From Pycnococcus provasolii (taxonomy: Eukaryota; Chlorophyta; Pseudoscourfieldiophyceae; Pseudoscourfieldiales; Pycnococcaceae), in assembly GCA_938743325.2 (NCBI GenBank), contig OW568881.1:1-64000 (forward strand): a stretch of DNA of 64,000 bases. The letters run 5' to 3'. A program made the translations under genes and the position numbers. Every line of letters begins with the position of its first letter. The stretch's first letter is position 1. A model generated the notes under the pieces. The model was not told the DNA's origin, ran no database searches, and saw nothing but the letters and a program-made list of their open reading frames with translations. Positions 8,642 through 18,068 of the stretch are shown here, piece by piece.

Positions 8642-9802
8642 ATGGCTATGGCGTCAAACAGACTTTCCTACGAGATGCTCCACGACGCGTCGGACAGGCA
8701 GAGGACACAAACCGAATCCTCGACGCTACTCACGACGGCATCCGTGAAGGGAATGCTCGTGAAAGCAGACGCGGGGGCGCTCAGATGTCCCGTGCACAAC
8801 GTGCCGTACGGCACCCCGTTGAAGCCTGGCGACGGCGAGGACGAAGCCGCCTTGTACGAGCGGTTCATCGAAAAACACCCGTCCGCGCGCGACTCGTTCG
8901 AACACGTCGCGGAGCACATCAAGGGAAAGCACATCGCGCTCTTCCTCGACTACGACGGAACGCTCACGCCCATCGTCAACGACCCAGACCAGGCGCTTCT
9001 GAGCGACGAAATGAGAGACACCATTCGTCGCCTCGCGTCCGTGTGCCCCGTTTCCGTCGTGAGCGGGCGAGGTCGGCGGAAAGTTGAGAGCTTCGTGTCG
9101 CTACCAGAGCTGTATTACGCCGGAAGCCACGGTATGGATATCGCTCCGCCCACGGAGGGCAGGTGGAGTTCCACGTCAGAAGGAGCAGGAGGCACGGAAG
9201 CGAATCCGGCGCTACGGGCAGCCATGCGGCATGTTGACGAGCAGCTGCGAAAGGCGCTCAAGCCCATACCCGGTGCGAGCGTCGAGGACAACACGTACTC
9301 CATCACCGCGCACTTTCGACGTTGCTCGTGCAGCGAAGATGGCGACCGTGTCAAAGCAATTGTGCACGAGGTGGTTGCAAACCTTGTCGCGAACCCGCCC
9401 GTGCTCGAGGAGGAGCTCGAGTTTCCGGAGCTGAAAGTTACATCTGGACGCAAGGTGCTCGAGGTGAAGCCCATGTTCGCGTGGAATAAGGGTCGAGCAC
9501 TGCGCCACATTGTTGGAGTTCTGAAGAAGCTCAGCGGGTACGACGACCTGTTCTGCCTGTACATTGGCGACGACCGAACGGACGAGGACGCATTTGCCGT
9601 GTTCAGCGACCAGGTTGCCGAAGCCAGCGATAGCGCGATGGAGTCGGGGCAGTCGGACGTGCTCGACGGTATTGGTATTCTCGTGACCACCATACCAAAG
9701 GCGACGCTGGGCACGCACACGTTGAAGGACCCAGATGAAGTGCGTCAATTCCTCGAAAAGCTCGCCGTTTACGGCGAACGTGATGGCAGGACATGGCAAT
9801 GA
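8642..9802 (+). CDS. Trehalose-6-phosphate phosphatase
   Basis: 386 codons. This is a HAD-superfamily phosphatase that converts trehalose-6-phosphate to trehalose. Motif I DYDGTLTPI is at about residues 102-110 (first Asp nucleophile), SGR follows near 140 and GSHG near 161. KVLEVKP then a WNKG block carries the conserved Lys, and motif III YIGDDRTDEDAF is at about 307-318. It is a stand-alone phosphatase without a trehalose-phosphate synthase domain, like plant TPP enzymes. The first 90 residues are a variable extension without an obvious targeting signal. A shared 3'-flank motif lies about 95 bp after the stop. Confidence 0.93.
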   Translation: MAMASNRLSYEMLHDASDRQRTQTESSTLLTTASVKGMLVKADAGALRCPVHNVPYGTPLKPGDGEDEAALYERFIEKHPSARDSFEHVAEHIKGKHIALFLDYDGTLTPIVNDPDQALLSDEMRDTIRRLASVCPVSVVSGRGRRKVESFVSLPELYYAGSHGMDIAPPTEGRWSSTSEGAGGTEANPALRAAMRHVDEQLRKALKPIPGASVEDNTYSITAHFRRCSCSEDGDRVKAIVHEVVANLVANPPVLEEELEFPELKVTSGRKVLEVKPMFAWNKGRALRHIVGVLKKLSGYDDLFCLYIGDDRTDEDAFAVFSDQVAEASDSAMESGQSDVLDGIGILVTTIPKATLGTHTLKDPDEVRQFLEKLAVYGERDGRTWQ

Positions 9803-9896
9803 CGTGGATTTTCTTGTGCTTATTAGACTTGGTTGTGTCTATTTCGGCTCCTGGGTCGAAATGCTCAAAGCCAAAAGAAGAAAAAATAGAATAGTT

Positions 9897-9947
9897 TGCT
9901 CATTCAGTAATGGAATGTACTTTAAATTGTCCAGCGGTCGTCCATTC
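9897..9947 (+). promoter_or_regulatory. Shared 3'-flank motif, copy 2
   Basis: Starts 95 bp after the trehalose-phosphatase stop. It reads GCTCATTCAG, TAATGGAATGTAC, TTTAAATTGTCCAGCGG, TCGTCCATTC. It is closest to copy 1: both share the terminal GGTCGTCCATTC block. The remainder of 9803-10089 is AT-rich intergenic sequence with short CCATTCAG repeats. Confidence 0.5.
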
Positions 9948-10089
9948 ACGTCCCCACCATTCAGCCCATTCAGCGGCACCATTATCTTTGTCGCTGTTTT
10001 GTTCAATAACTACTAGGGTACTCTAAAGGCATACTATTGTTTTTGGATTAAGCAATCCGAACATGAAATCATTTTACATAGTCTTGTAT

Positions 10090-11337
10090 TTAAGGCACCA
10101 CATTCGGTCCTTTCGCAACATACACGAGCACATCAGCCCTCTCGACGAAACTCACGCCTAACTTCGTCTCCGCCGCCGCTAGCGCTTTTGGGAAGTACGG
10201 CGCCGCGCCCACCGACTGCCCCTGACCCGCACCTGTAGCAAGCACAACATCCATGTACGGCGCACCGAGCGCGCTCTTTTTGATAAATCCGTCGTGCCTC
10301 CAAACACGGTATGCGGGTGACAGCGGATCGTCGAGTGTGCAGCGACTCGAATCGGCATCTTTGCCGTTTGATTCAGCATTCGCGGATGGGTCGGATTGTG
10401 GAAATGGCACTATGGCACCGGCGGCACCCTCACGCTCGAGCAGCTTTTCTCTCCAAACAGCCTCGCAAGGTGCAGGAATTGTCGTGGAACCGTCCCAAGC
10501 ACGCCACCATCCTCTCGACGGCTTCGAAGGCAGCGCCGTGGTCGGTGGAGTGGCAGTCTTCACTGTCGCGTCAACCACGGCCGCCGCCTCCGCACTCCCT
10601 TTCTCTTCCTCGTTTTCCTTGCGCTGCTTTGTCGAAGCCGCACGGAATCTGCGGGGCACGAGGCCCACGCTGCGGAGGTGCCCGTACAGCTGAGCGCGCT
10701 CCCTGCACACGTCGGCATCCTGAACGAGCTCGTAAGCGCGTTTCATGGGAAGCACGCGAGCGACGGCGTCGTCGTCACTCTTCGCCGGCGGCGAAAGCAG
10801 CGCGAGGTCGCCCTTTTCCGCCAAATGAAGCGCCTCCTCCGCAACCAGCGTGATGATTGGCGCACCCGAGCCCGTGAAACGTCGCTTTTTCTTCACCTCG
10901 CCCGTGCTTGCCCACGGCTTGCCCCTTGCGTGAAGCACATCGGCGCGGTCGTCCGCGGACCAGACTGCGAGGCTGTGCGTTTGACTCAACCGTTGAGGCT
11001 GCTTCCACACATCCATGAACCTGTCCAGTCCTTTCTCCACCTCCGACCTGTCCCCCTGCGTTGCTGCCACCGTATGCGTGTTGACATCGCCGTCGCCCAG
11101 CGCCTCGAGCTTCTGGCCACCACGTCGAAACACGCTGCGCTTCGTCGCCACAGGCGCCGCCGGGTTTACGAGCAGTTCGTCTTTGCCACCGTCGCCGGTG
11201 CGTGTGTGTTCGTTCGGCGACGCTTCGTCGTCTGCGCTATCCCTCGCCGCTGTTGCCGCCGCCGCCGCCGCCGTCACCTGCGCCACCTTCTCGGGCGGCG
11301 GCGCGGTTGCTCGCAGGAACCCGAAGAGCTCGTCCAT
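10090..11337 (-). CDS. TSEN54: tRNA-splicing endonuclease subunit Sen54/TSEN54
   Basis: 415 codons. Residues about 135-240 match the TSEN54 N-terminal domain: a KPWAS/TGEVKKKRRFTGSG strand, then EEALHLAEKGDLALLS, then a helix RAYELVQDA and LYGHLRSVGLVPRRF. The C-terminus (about 335-415) keeps the family's short domain: AYRVWRHDGFIKKS, GAPYMDVVLATGAG and a final ADVLVYVAKGPNVVP strand. The subunit is structural in the heterotetramer that cuts introns from pre-tRNAs in the nucleus, so no catalytic triad is expected. The linker between the domains is Lys/Glu- and Ala-rich. It is head-to-head with the FYR gene across 163 bp. Confidence 0.85.
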   Translation of the reverse strand: MDELFGFLRATAPPPEKVAQVTAAAAAATAARDSADDEASPNEHTRTGDGGKDELLVNPAAPVATKRSVFRRGGQKLEALGDGDVNTHTVAATQGDRSEVEKGLDRFMDVWKQPQRLSQTHSLAVWSADDRADVLHARGKPWASTGEVKKKRRFTGSGAPIITLVAEEALHLAEKGDLALLSPPAKSDDDAVARVLPMKRAYELVQDADVCRERAQLYGHLRSVGLVPRRFRAASTKQRKENEEEKGSAEAAAVVDATVKTATPPTTALPSKPSRGWWRAWDGSTTIPAPCEAVWREKLLEREGAAGAIVPFPQSDPSANAESNGKDADSSRCTLDDPLSPAYRVWRHDGFIKKSALGAPYMDVVLATGAGQGQSVGAAPYFPKALAAAETKLGVSFVERADVLVYVAKGPNVVP

Positions 11338-11403
11338 CGGGCGCGTGTGAGGGGAACCTGCGAAAGAGAGGGGCGTTGACAGAGGCGCCGCCGCCTAGGC
11401 CTC

Positions 11404-11436
11404 ACCCTAACCCCTAACCCCTAACCCCCTAACCCC
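11404..11436 (-). promoter_or_regulatory. Degenerate interstitial telomere repeat
   Basis: Four units CCCTAAC(C)(C) centred in the 163-bp divergent promoter of TSEN54 and the FYR gene, 65-67 bp from each ATG. The spacers vary by one or two C, unlike a perfect telomere. Confidence 0.6.
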
Positions 11437-11500
11437 GAAAGCACCAGTCCACGCACCCGAACTCAGCACTTTCTCATAAAGTTTACGCAAACCTCACGCC

Positions 11501-13429
11501 ATGCCCCCACGGATGGCGGGGCGAGGCACCGCGGCCGTGCAGTCGCAACCCGTCTCTGCTCCGGCAGCAAGAGCAGCGGGAGGTGGCGACGGAGCAGGCT
11601 CGCCATGCGAGACACTCCCATACGCGTCCGCGTTGCAGGACCTGGAAGATACGCCCGCGCCTTCACTGAAGGGCCTGCGTGTCGATGCGTTCCTTCGGCT
11701 CGCGCAGGCAGGACGACTTCAACCCGAACAGCTGGGCGTTGGTGAGCAGCAACTTGCGCTTGTCGCCGCCGCTGGACCGCAACCTGCGATGGTGCATCGT
11801 GCGAAAGCGTTGGCAGGCCGCATGCGTGATGCTGACTCTCTTGTCTTTGGCAATTCCCTGCGCGCGAAGGACGCAAGCCTCAGCAACCTGCTGCGCCGTG
11901 CAGCGTCACCCCTGCTCGACCTCGAGATCAACGCTGAGAAGCTTTCTGACGCGATCGAGGCTGCGGAGGCTGTACACAACGCGGCAAGGTCGGGCGGACA
12001 GCCGCTTGCCGCACAAAAGGCGCTTTGGGACGAAATCGAGTCGCTTGTGGCGGTGTGTGGCACAGCCAGCGCCGCCCACAAGACGCTAGCGGATGCGCTT
12101 CGCGTTCGCGTTGCGAGCGGCGGAATACCAAGGTTATCGACGTCAGCTGGCGCGGGTGGAGCGATGCCAAGTATGGTGCCACCACCACCCATGGATGCAC
12201 CTCCCGTGGAGATGCTTGATATGATGGACAAGGGCGACTCGTACGGGCACATCAATAAGCGCCGACGCGTGGAGGAGGTGCCGTACGACTCGAACGGCAA
12301 CGTTTTGATGCCTATTCTTCTCGGCCCGAGCCTATCAGTGCTCTCGCTTGGCACGGTCGTCCCAGAACATGCAGCTTACCACGCTTCAAACACCATCTAT
12401 CCAGTTGGGTACCGCGCCATTCGCATGTTTCAGAGTCTACATGCCCCCGTCATGCCTGGTACAACGGCAACTGGCGGTAAGCGCGTGGCGTACACTTGCT
12501 GCGTGCTTTCGAATGGCGCTGCACCTTACTTTGTGCTCGTTCCGCACGACGCGCCAGACCATCCCATCACAGGCCCGAGTCCTACGAGTGTGTGGAGCTA
12601 CGTCGTGCAGACATGTGCACAGAGGAGGGGCGTCACGACGCATGATCCAGAGACGGGCAAGGCGATTGTGAACGTAAGTGGGCCAGAGTACTTCGGGCTG
12701 TCCAATCCCACGATTCTTAGGCTGCTGCAGCGCATGCCCGGATCGACGGATTTGGTCAATTACAAGCACCAGGACCTCGTGCCGAACGTACCAATGGGAT
12801 ATCAGGCAGCTACGGGCAAGGTGGCGCAGGAGCACGTTGCTCGCAGCGAAGAGCTCGTGGCGAAGATGTTTGGCACCGAATTTCGATACCAAGGTCTCGC
12901 GAGCGGTGACGCGATGGACACGACGCTCGCATGGTGGAAGGGCGAGCATCACACAGGACCGATATCAGCACCCGAGAAAAAAGCGGCGTCTGCGTCCAAG
13001 TCGGCGAATAAGGCGCCGCCGCCGCCACCGCCGAAGTTGAAGTCGCCGTCGTCGTCGTCGCGTGCTCCACCTCCACCACCTCCGCCATCTGGTTCTGCAA
13101 TCGACGAATCCAACGCTGAAAGGTCAAATGCCAAGGCTGATCCGTCTGACGCGCTGGCGCTTCCTTTGGCAACGGCGAGCGATCTTGATGCGGTGGAGAT
13201 GCAATTTCTCACCGAACGTGGCTTGTCGAGCTCGTCAAAACACGAGGATGTGGCAGGAGGGGAAGATGCGGCTGTGCATCGACGTGCCCAGAAGAGAGCG
13301 CGCGAATCGACAGAAGGCGTTTTCGATGACGACGTCGGCGGCACGTGCTTGCTGCCACCTCGGTTCGAGCAGGCGTCGTCTCTCTCGTTCTTCCGTGCTT
13401 GGTTTCGAGCGGCTTGTAGTCCTCTGTAA
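11501..13429 (+). CDS. FYRN/FYRC-domain nuclear protein (TBRG1-like)
   Basis: 642 codons. After an Ala/Gly-rich start and a helical region there is a basic nuclear-localisation patch (KRRRVEE, about 250). The FYRN domain follows (about 275-325: LSLGTVVPEHAAYH, IYPVGYRAIRMFQSLH) and then FYRC (about 335-440: YTCCVLSNG, PYFVLVPHD, SPTSVWSYVVQTC, VSGPEYFGLSNPTILRLLQR). The pair folds into one unit found in MLL/KMT2, TBRG1 and plant FYR proteins and is associated with chromatin. There is no SET, PHD or JmjC domain, so TBRG1-like is the nearest architecture. The C-terminus has two poly-Pro blocks and a Ser-rich low-complexity tail. Precise function unknown. Confidence 0.82.
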   Translation: MPPRMAGRGTAAVQSQPVSAPAARAAGGGDGAGSPCETLPYASALQDLEDTPAPSLKGLRVDAFLRLAQAGRLQPEQLGVGEQQLALVAAAGPQPAMVHRAKALAGRMRDADSLVFGNSLRAKDASLSNLLRRAASPLLDLEINAEKLSDAIEAAEAVHNAARSGGQPLAAQKALWDEIESLVAVCGTASAAHKTLADALRVRVASGGIPRLSTSAGAGGAMPSMVPPPPMDAPPVEMLDMMDKGDSYGHINKRRRVEEVPYDSNGNVLMPILLGPSLSVLSLGTVVPEHAAYHASNTIYPVGYRAIRMFQSLHAPVMPGTTATGGKRVAYTCCVLSNGAAPYFVLVPHDAPDHPITGPSPTSVWSYVVQTCAQRRGVTTHDPETGKAIVNVSGPEYFGLSNPTILRLLQRMPGSTDLVNYKHQDLVPNVPMGYQAATGKVAQEHVARSEELVAKMFGTEFRYQGLASGDAMDTTLAWWKGEHHTGPISAPEKKAASASKSANKAPPPPPPKLKSPSSSSRAPPPPPPPSGSAIDESNAERSNAKADPSDALALPLATASDLDAVEMQFLTERGLSSSSKHEDVAGGEDAAVHRRAQKRARESTEGVFDDDVGGTCLLPPRFEQASSLSFFRAWFRAACSPL

Positions 13430-13768
13430 TAGACCTGTATAGTATTTCCCTGTCACACTTCCTGTCATTTTACTGTCATACAGTATTTCCCGTTGCATGC
13501 GCGGTTGTTTATGCGCGGTAGAAAGTGCGCGGTGTGGCAACAGATGGGTTTGGGGGTTTGGCGTCCTTTTTTCCGATGATTGCCCCGTGCAGACCGGTGC
13601 ATGCGAGGTGGTTGAATATCTCCGCTCCTTCCCCCCAGCCAGCGCGATATTTCAAGGCTTGCGTTGCATGCGCCCGTCCGACGTGGGCGGGGGGGAAAAG
13701 CGCAGCCCGGCAGTCCGGCACCACCCCGCTGCTCGACGCCGGCCGCGCCGTTACACAAGTAAGTCGCA
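13430..13768. other. Intergenic region
   Basis: 339 bp between the FYR gene and the small membrane-protein gene, both on the plus strand. The first 80 bp repeat a CTGTCA/TACTGTCATAC theme just after the stop; the rest is GC-rich promoter. No separate gene is supported. Confidence 0.4.
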
Positions 13769-14197
13769 ATGGCCAACAATACGGCGGCGGCCACGGTGGT
13801 TCTGGCTTGTGTGCTCACGTGCACCCTCGCCACTCTCGCCGAACCTCTTGCGCAGACGACGAGCGCACCAGCTGGACTTGACATGCCTGCGTCGCAGAAC
13901 CGAAGCTCGACGAAAGCAGACAACCACCAAGCACAGAGAGAGTCCACAGCGTGCCACACTTCGCCATCGCACGCGTCTCCTAGTCCCTTACAGGTGGCCG
14001 TGCTCGCAATATTACTCCAAACAGTCGTGTCGGCGCTTCTTGCCATCGTGACCTACAAGCGAGTTTGGGTGTGGGCGGCCGAGTCAAGAGATTGGAACAT
14101 CAAGCGCTTCAAGGACGTGCTGTTGGGAATGACGAGTGTGGTTATGGTCGCGAATGGTGAATGCAAAGATGACGACCGCGAACGAGGACTGAACTAA
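13769..14197 (+). CDS. Small secreted/membrane protein, unrecognised
   Basis: 142 codons from an ATG in CAATGG context. The N-terminus resembles a signal peptide (MANNTAAATVVLACVLTCTL, then LAEPLAQ). A Ser/Thr/Asn-rich lumenal stretch with a possible N-glycosylation site (NRSS) follows, then one hydrophobic span (LQVAVLAILLQTVVSALLAI) and a basic/acidic tail. This predicts a type I single-pass protein with a C-terminal cytosolic tail of about 55 residues. I cannot place it in a family. The opposite strand is also open over much of this stretch, so it could be wrong. Confidence 0.45.
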   Translation: MANNTAAATVVLACVLTCTLATLAEPLAQTTSAPAGLDMPASQNRSSTKADNHQAQRESTACHTSPSHASPSPLQVAVLAILLQTVVSALLAIVTYKRVWVWAAESRDWNIKRFKDVLLGMTSVVMVANGECKDDDRERGLN

Positions 14198-14203
14198 CGC
14201 TAC

Positions 14204-14257
14204 GTTAGTACAGTCTTCGTACCGTTCACGAAGAACGTGTCCCGTACTGTAACTATT
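14204..14257. other. Nested inverted repeats between convergent genes
   Basis: An inner hairpin CTTCGT...ACGAAG (7-nt loop, 14213-14231) sits within an outer TACAGT...ACTGTA pair. It occupies most of the 96-bp tail-to-tail gap between the small membrane protein and the MAP3K gene. A role in 3'-end formation is possible but not shown. Confidence 0.35.
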
Positions 14258-14293
14258 TATATAACGATTTTTTATATTAATATTACTACAACT

Positions 14294-16084
14294 TCATCTC
14301 GGAGCAAGCAAGCTCGTGCCGTGACGAAAGCTGCCGTCGTTCAGCGCGGCTGGCGGGGGTGCTCTCGCAAGCACGTCGCCGGCATGCGCCAAAGGCAGCT
14401 TGGCGAGGCGACGCGGCGGTCGAAGCTCGTCAATGGTAAGCGACGCCAGCGTATCGGCATCGTCTGCGCGTGCAAAGCTCGACTCGCTACCCAGCTGCCC
14501 GCTGGGCTCTCGCCACAGCGAAGGCTCGAGCTTAAACATATTCGAGCCGATGCTGTCAAACCTGAACGAGTCATCCAGCTCGGTTGGTGGGGCGGGAGGT
14601 TGTGGAGATGACGACGAAGACGAGCTGGTTCGCCGATGAACAGGCGCGAACGGCTGCTCTGCGCCTTCGCTAGAAGATGCCTTCGCCTTAGGCTTCGGCG
14701 ACATGGCAGCACGCGCAGCTGCAGCTGCACTCTTAACGTTGGTTAGGGAGTTGTTGTTCGTCACGCGCAACGCGGGAGGCGGGACGACGCGGTCGGAAAG
14801 GCGCCTCGATTCCTGGTGCGGCATGGCTGTCGTTCTTCCTCCCGTCGCTCCGTTGCCGTTCGGAGTCACCGCGCCCACGACGAACGGGTGCGCCAGGCAC
14901 TCCTTGCAGCTTGGCCTTTCGGTGGGCGTTCTTTGAAAGCACTTGAGAAGCAGATCCTTCGCATCCGCACCCATGTGCTCTGGCAACGTCGGCGGCTCCG
15001 TGCTGCTCGCGATGTGAAAAAGAACGCTGACGTGCGTGTTGAACTCCGACCAAGGAGGCTTGCCAGTTGCCATTTCGACGATCGTGCAAGCCACCGACCA
15101 TATGTCCGCCTGCCAGCCGTGGCCCGTCTGCTTGATCACCTCGGGCGCCATCCAGTACGGCGTGCCGCGTATGCTCTTCTGCACCGTTGAGAGCGTCTCG
15201 GAAACCTTCTTGCTGGCGCCAAAGTCGGCAAGCTTCACGACGCCGTTCATGTCCACGAGCAGGTTGGCGCCTTTTATGTCTCTGTGGATGACGCGGTTGT
15301 CGTGCAGGAAGCCAAGTCCGCAGAACACCTGCTTGACGTAAATAGAAATCACAGGGTCGGCGAATGGCCCAAACTTTGCCAGGAGACTTGCGATGGAGCC
15401 ACCAGGGACATACTCGAGAAAAATGTGCAGCGCTTCAGCCGTCCTCTCCGTGCCGAGATACTGCACCACGTTGGGGTGCACAAGGTTGCTTATAAGAGCC
15501 ACCTCTCTTTCAAGCACACCCGCCATCTCCTCCGCCTCGTTTGGCCGGTGCGACGTCCTTGGCGGGAAGAGAATCTGCTTCGCGGCTATTAGCTCGCCCG
15601 TGTCGTATCGCATTCCCACGTAGACGCGCCCGAACGCGCCCGCGCCTATGAGTTCCCCACGCTTCCACCGGAACGGAATGTCAGGCGAGGCGAGGTGTGC
15701 AGGGTGTGGCGGTGGTGACGGCGACTCTGACGACTGTCTTGGAGGAGGCGGAGGTGGACTTGACGGCGGCCTCGACGTTGCTTCGTCGGCGGCATCCGAC
15801 AACGAAGGCTTCGAAGCTGCTCCTTCGTTTGCGGTGACCGCCGAGCTCGTCGTGACCGCGGTGAGCCTGAGCGAGTTCGGCGTATCGTTCTCCGCGGCCG
15901 CTGCGAGCGAGAGCTCCTTCAGCTCCGATGACGTCGGCGACCCGGGCCCCTTGACCCGCGTGAGCGCAACCCCGTCGCCGTCCGCGTCCCTCTGTTCGTC
16001 GGTGGGGAATGCGTCCGCGACGAGCACGAGCGGCGGCGTTTCTGCGACCGCCGCGGGCGAGGACGTCGAGCAGCCGGCGCCCAT
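14294..16084 (-). CDS. MAP kinase kinase kinase (STE11/MEKK, NPK1-like) with N-terminal lipidation motif
   Basis: 596 codons from ATG 16084. The frame runs open a further 125 codons upstream, but this Met starts MGAGCSTSS, a consensus for N-myristoylation at Gly2 with palmitoylation at Cys5, which decides the start. A Ser/Pro-rich linker is followed by a full kinase domain (about 135-395): glycine loop GAGAFGRVYVG, VAIK-type IAAKQI, HRDIKGANLL, DFG in LADFGASKKV, activation loop SIRGTPYWMAPEV. The HRDIKGAN/GTPYWMAPEV pairing is typical of STE11-class MAP3Ks. The C-terminal tail is Ser/Ala/Pro-rich. It would phosphorylate MAP2Ks at membranes; the upstream signal is not visible. Confidence 0.88.
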   Translation of the reverse strand: MGAGCSTSSPAAVAETPPLVLVADAFPTDEQRDADGDGVALTRVKGPGSPTSSELKELSLAAAAENDTPNSLRLTAVTTSSAVTANEGAASKPSLSDAADEATSRPPSSPPPPPPRQSSESPSPPPHPAHLASPDIPFRWKRGELIGAGAFGRVYVGMRYDTGELIAAKQILFPPRTSHRPNEAEEMAGVLEREVALISNLVHPNVVQYLGTERTAEALHIFLEYVPGGSIASLLAKFGPFADPVISIYVKQVFCGLGFLHDNRVIHRDIKGANLLVDMNGVVKLADFGASKKVSETLSTVQKSIRGTPYWMAPEVIKQTGHGWQADIWSVACTIVEMATGKPPWSEFNTHVSVLFHIASSTEPPTLPEHMGADAKDLLLKCFQRTPTERPSCKECLAHPFVVGAVTPNGNGATGGRTTAMPHQESRRLSDRVVPPPALRVTNNNSLTNVKSAAAAARAAMSPKPKAKASSSEGAEQPFAPVHRRTSSSSSSSPQPPAPPTELDDSFRFDSIGSNMFKLEPSLWREPSGQLGSESSFARADDADTLASLTIDELRPPRRLAKLPLAHAGDVLARAPPPAALNDGSFRHGTSLLAPR

Positions 16085-16526
16085 CGCAGAGGAGGTGCTC
16101 CGGTGGGATGTATGCGGGGAGTGTGCAGGGTGCGAGAGGGAAAGGGCCTTGGGAAGGGGGGGCGGAGGGAAAGGAAAAGAGGCGACGGATCGCGAGAACC
16201 AGGTGCCACTCCGGCTGACCGGAGGAGGGGACACAAAGGGCGTCAAAGGGCCAAAGGGGACGGAGCTTTCGACATCCAACACACCCCCCCCGGGGAGTTC
16301 CATTCGGCATTCGGCATCACCGTGCACCCGACCTGGTTTCTCCACCTGGCCACCTGGGGGGGGGGGTGCTGGAAGTACGGCACAGTGTTGATCCGGCTTT
16401 CCGGGGATCCGTCGTAGGTGTGACTTGGGATTCACCGAGCGGGCTACGTGCAGGAACATTTGTTTGGACAGAATGATGAAAATATAATTTAATGTGAAAA
16501 ATTCGATTTAATTTAATTTGTACAGT
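16085..16526. promoter_or_regulatory. Upstream region of the MAP3K gene
   Basis: 442 bp holding the MAP3K promoter/5' UTR (minus strand) and the 3' flank of the docking-complex gene. It contains G-runs of eight or more near 16160 and 16350, and a GGATCCGTCG block at 16406 also present at 8304. The last 70 bp are AT-rich. The long upstream in-frame extension of the MAP3K reading frame is not supported as coding. Confidence 0.45.
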
Positions 16527-18068
16527 TTATATTGCCTTTGCACCGCCGCGACTCTCACGCCTCCTGTGCATTTCCTCGTCACGCTTTGCCAGCGACTTGA
16601 GCGCGCGCTCGCGAAGTTTGTCGCGACTAAGCGGCATCTGGTCGCTTTCCTCACCGTCGCTCATCCCCTCCTCGTCGTCGCTGTCAGCATTCTTCGTCGG
16701 GTTCGTGCTCGGCGGCTCAACAAGCACGTGGCCTGAGCCAAGCGGCGCCGCCGGACCTTGGCCTGGCAACGCGAGTGGTCCCTGCAACGCTTCAACGGCA
16801 CTCGGGGCACCAACGCCGGCTGCATTAGGCTGCGACGCGAGATATTGCTGCAGAATCGTGTTCGTGCGCATCTCGATGAGGCCGAGGTATGTCATCATGT
16901 TTTGCTCCGTCACACCCTCTGTCGGGTCGAGCATGTCGCCCAACGATCCCGCCGAGCATCCGAGGTTCGTGTATAGGCTTTGGATTCCCGTCCGAAGCGC
17001 GTTCATGGACTTCTGCGCATCCGCGTACTTTGCCTCGTACTCAGCCGTCTGTGCCTTCGTCTGCGCGAGCTTCTGCTCAAGTCCCTCGAGAATCTTCTTG
17101 CGCTGGCTTTCGGTGCTGACGCTTTGCGATCGAAAGCGCGCCGTCTCCGCCTTCACCTCCCTGATGCGATCGTCGAGGTTCTCAATCTCCATGTTCAGTT
17201 CATTCACGTAGCTGAACAACGTGAAATTCTCATCCTCGCTGTTCAAAAAGTTGTCCACGAGCTCGTCAATGTCCTCCACGCCCGTCGCCTGCTTAATTTT
17301 CTCGAAAGCCTGCTTGTACGAGTTCACCTTCTCAAGGCTGGCCATCTGGTTCGCACGGTCCTTGGCAATGTTCCACGTCGACTTGTTGATCTTAGACTTG
17401 AGCTGCTTCTCCTCCTCCATCGTCAATTCGCCCACCTTGCCACCCTCCTGCTCGCGCTTGTTCGCCGCCACCTCGTTCTTCTTGCGCTCCGCCTCTATCA
17501 ACTTGCCGAGCTCTCGCCACTCATTTTCGTACGACTGCTGCTCGCGCTCCGCGCTCAGTTTCAGCTCCTCAATCTCCTTGACAGCAGCGTCGCGTGCGCG
17601 ATACGCCACAGAAGACACCTCCATAAGATTCGTCAGCTCTCGGCGCTTATCGGCGAGCTCATCCTCAAGCTTCTGGTAGATGTTCTGGAACACCATGCGT
17701 TCCTGTCGCAGGTTGTCAATCTTCTCGCGCAGCTTGCGGTTTTCGCTGATGGTCTGGTTATACTTGGACCGCGTCGCGTCCAGCCGACTTTCGAGAACCT
17801 TCACCTGCTTCGTCACCTGGTCGATGTTCTCCTTGGCGGCGTTCACGCCGCCCATGCGACGCCTCTGCTCGAGCAGCCGCGAGCCAAGCGTGGAAATCTG
17901 CTTGTCCATTTCCTCGCCTCGGCGCTTTTCAATCTCGAGTTTGCGCGTGAAGACGTCCGCCTGGTCCTGCAGCTTCTGGATCTTCTCCGATACCGCCGCC
18001 GCCTGCGGGTTTGCGGCGTCCGCGGCTGTGGCCGCCTGGCGCCCTGCGCGTCCGGCGGTGGAGGCCAT
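16527..18068 (-). CDS. ODA1: Outer dynein arm docking complex subunit (ODA1/DC2, CCDC63/CCDC114-like)
   Basis: 513 codons, almost entirely coiled coil from residue about 25 to 400. Family hallmarks are the block around GGVNAAKENIDQVTKQVKVL, then DNLRQERMVFQNIYQKLEDE, and the later DENFTLFSYVNELNMEIENL. The C-terminus is low complexity, acidic and then basic. Chlamydomonas ODA1/DC2 and human ODAD1 have the same layout. The protein docks outer dynein arms to axonemal doublets, so the organism assembles motile flagella at some stage. One of its own-strand neighbours is the ABC1 kinase, 533 bp upstream. The exact paralogue (ODAD1 versus CCDC63) is not resolvable here. Confidence 0.88.
   Translation of the reverse strand: MASTAGRAGRQAATAADAANPQAAAVSEKIQKLQDQADVFTRKLEIEKRRGEEMDKQISTLGSRLLEQRRRMGGVNAAKENIDQVTKQVKVLESRLDATRSKYNQTISENRKLREKIDNLRQERMVFQNIYQKLEDELADKRRELTNLMEVSSVAYRARDAAVKEIEELKLSAEREQQSYENEWRELGKLIEAERKKNEVAANKREQEGGKVGELTMEEEKQLKSKINKSTWNIAKDRANQMASLEKVNSYKQAFEKIKQATGVEDIDELVDNFLNSEDENFTLFSYVNELNMEIENLDDRIREVKAETARFRSQSVSTESQRKKILEGLEQKLAQTKAQTAEYEAKYADAQKSMNALRTGIQSLYTNLGCSAGSLGDMLDPTEGVTEQNMMTYLGLIEMRTNTILQQYLASQPNAAGVGAPSAVEALQGPLALPGQGPAAPLGSGHVLVEPPSTNPTKNADSDDEEGMSDGEESDQMPLSRDKLRERALKSLAKRDEEMHRRRESRGGAKAI

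Noticed and set aside
8304-16415. GGATCCGTCG block at 8304 and 16406 as a regulatory repeat
   Set aside because: Only ten bases shared, flanks unrelated; could be chance in GC-rich promoters.
16085-16459. N-terminal extension of the MAP3K frame
   Set aside because: Pro/Ser-rich promoter translation; the internal MGAGCS start is a strong lipidation consensus.
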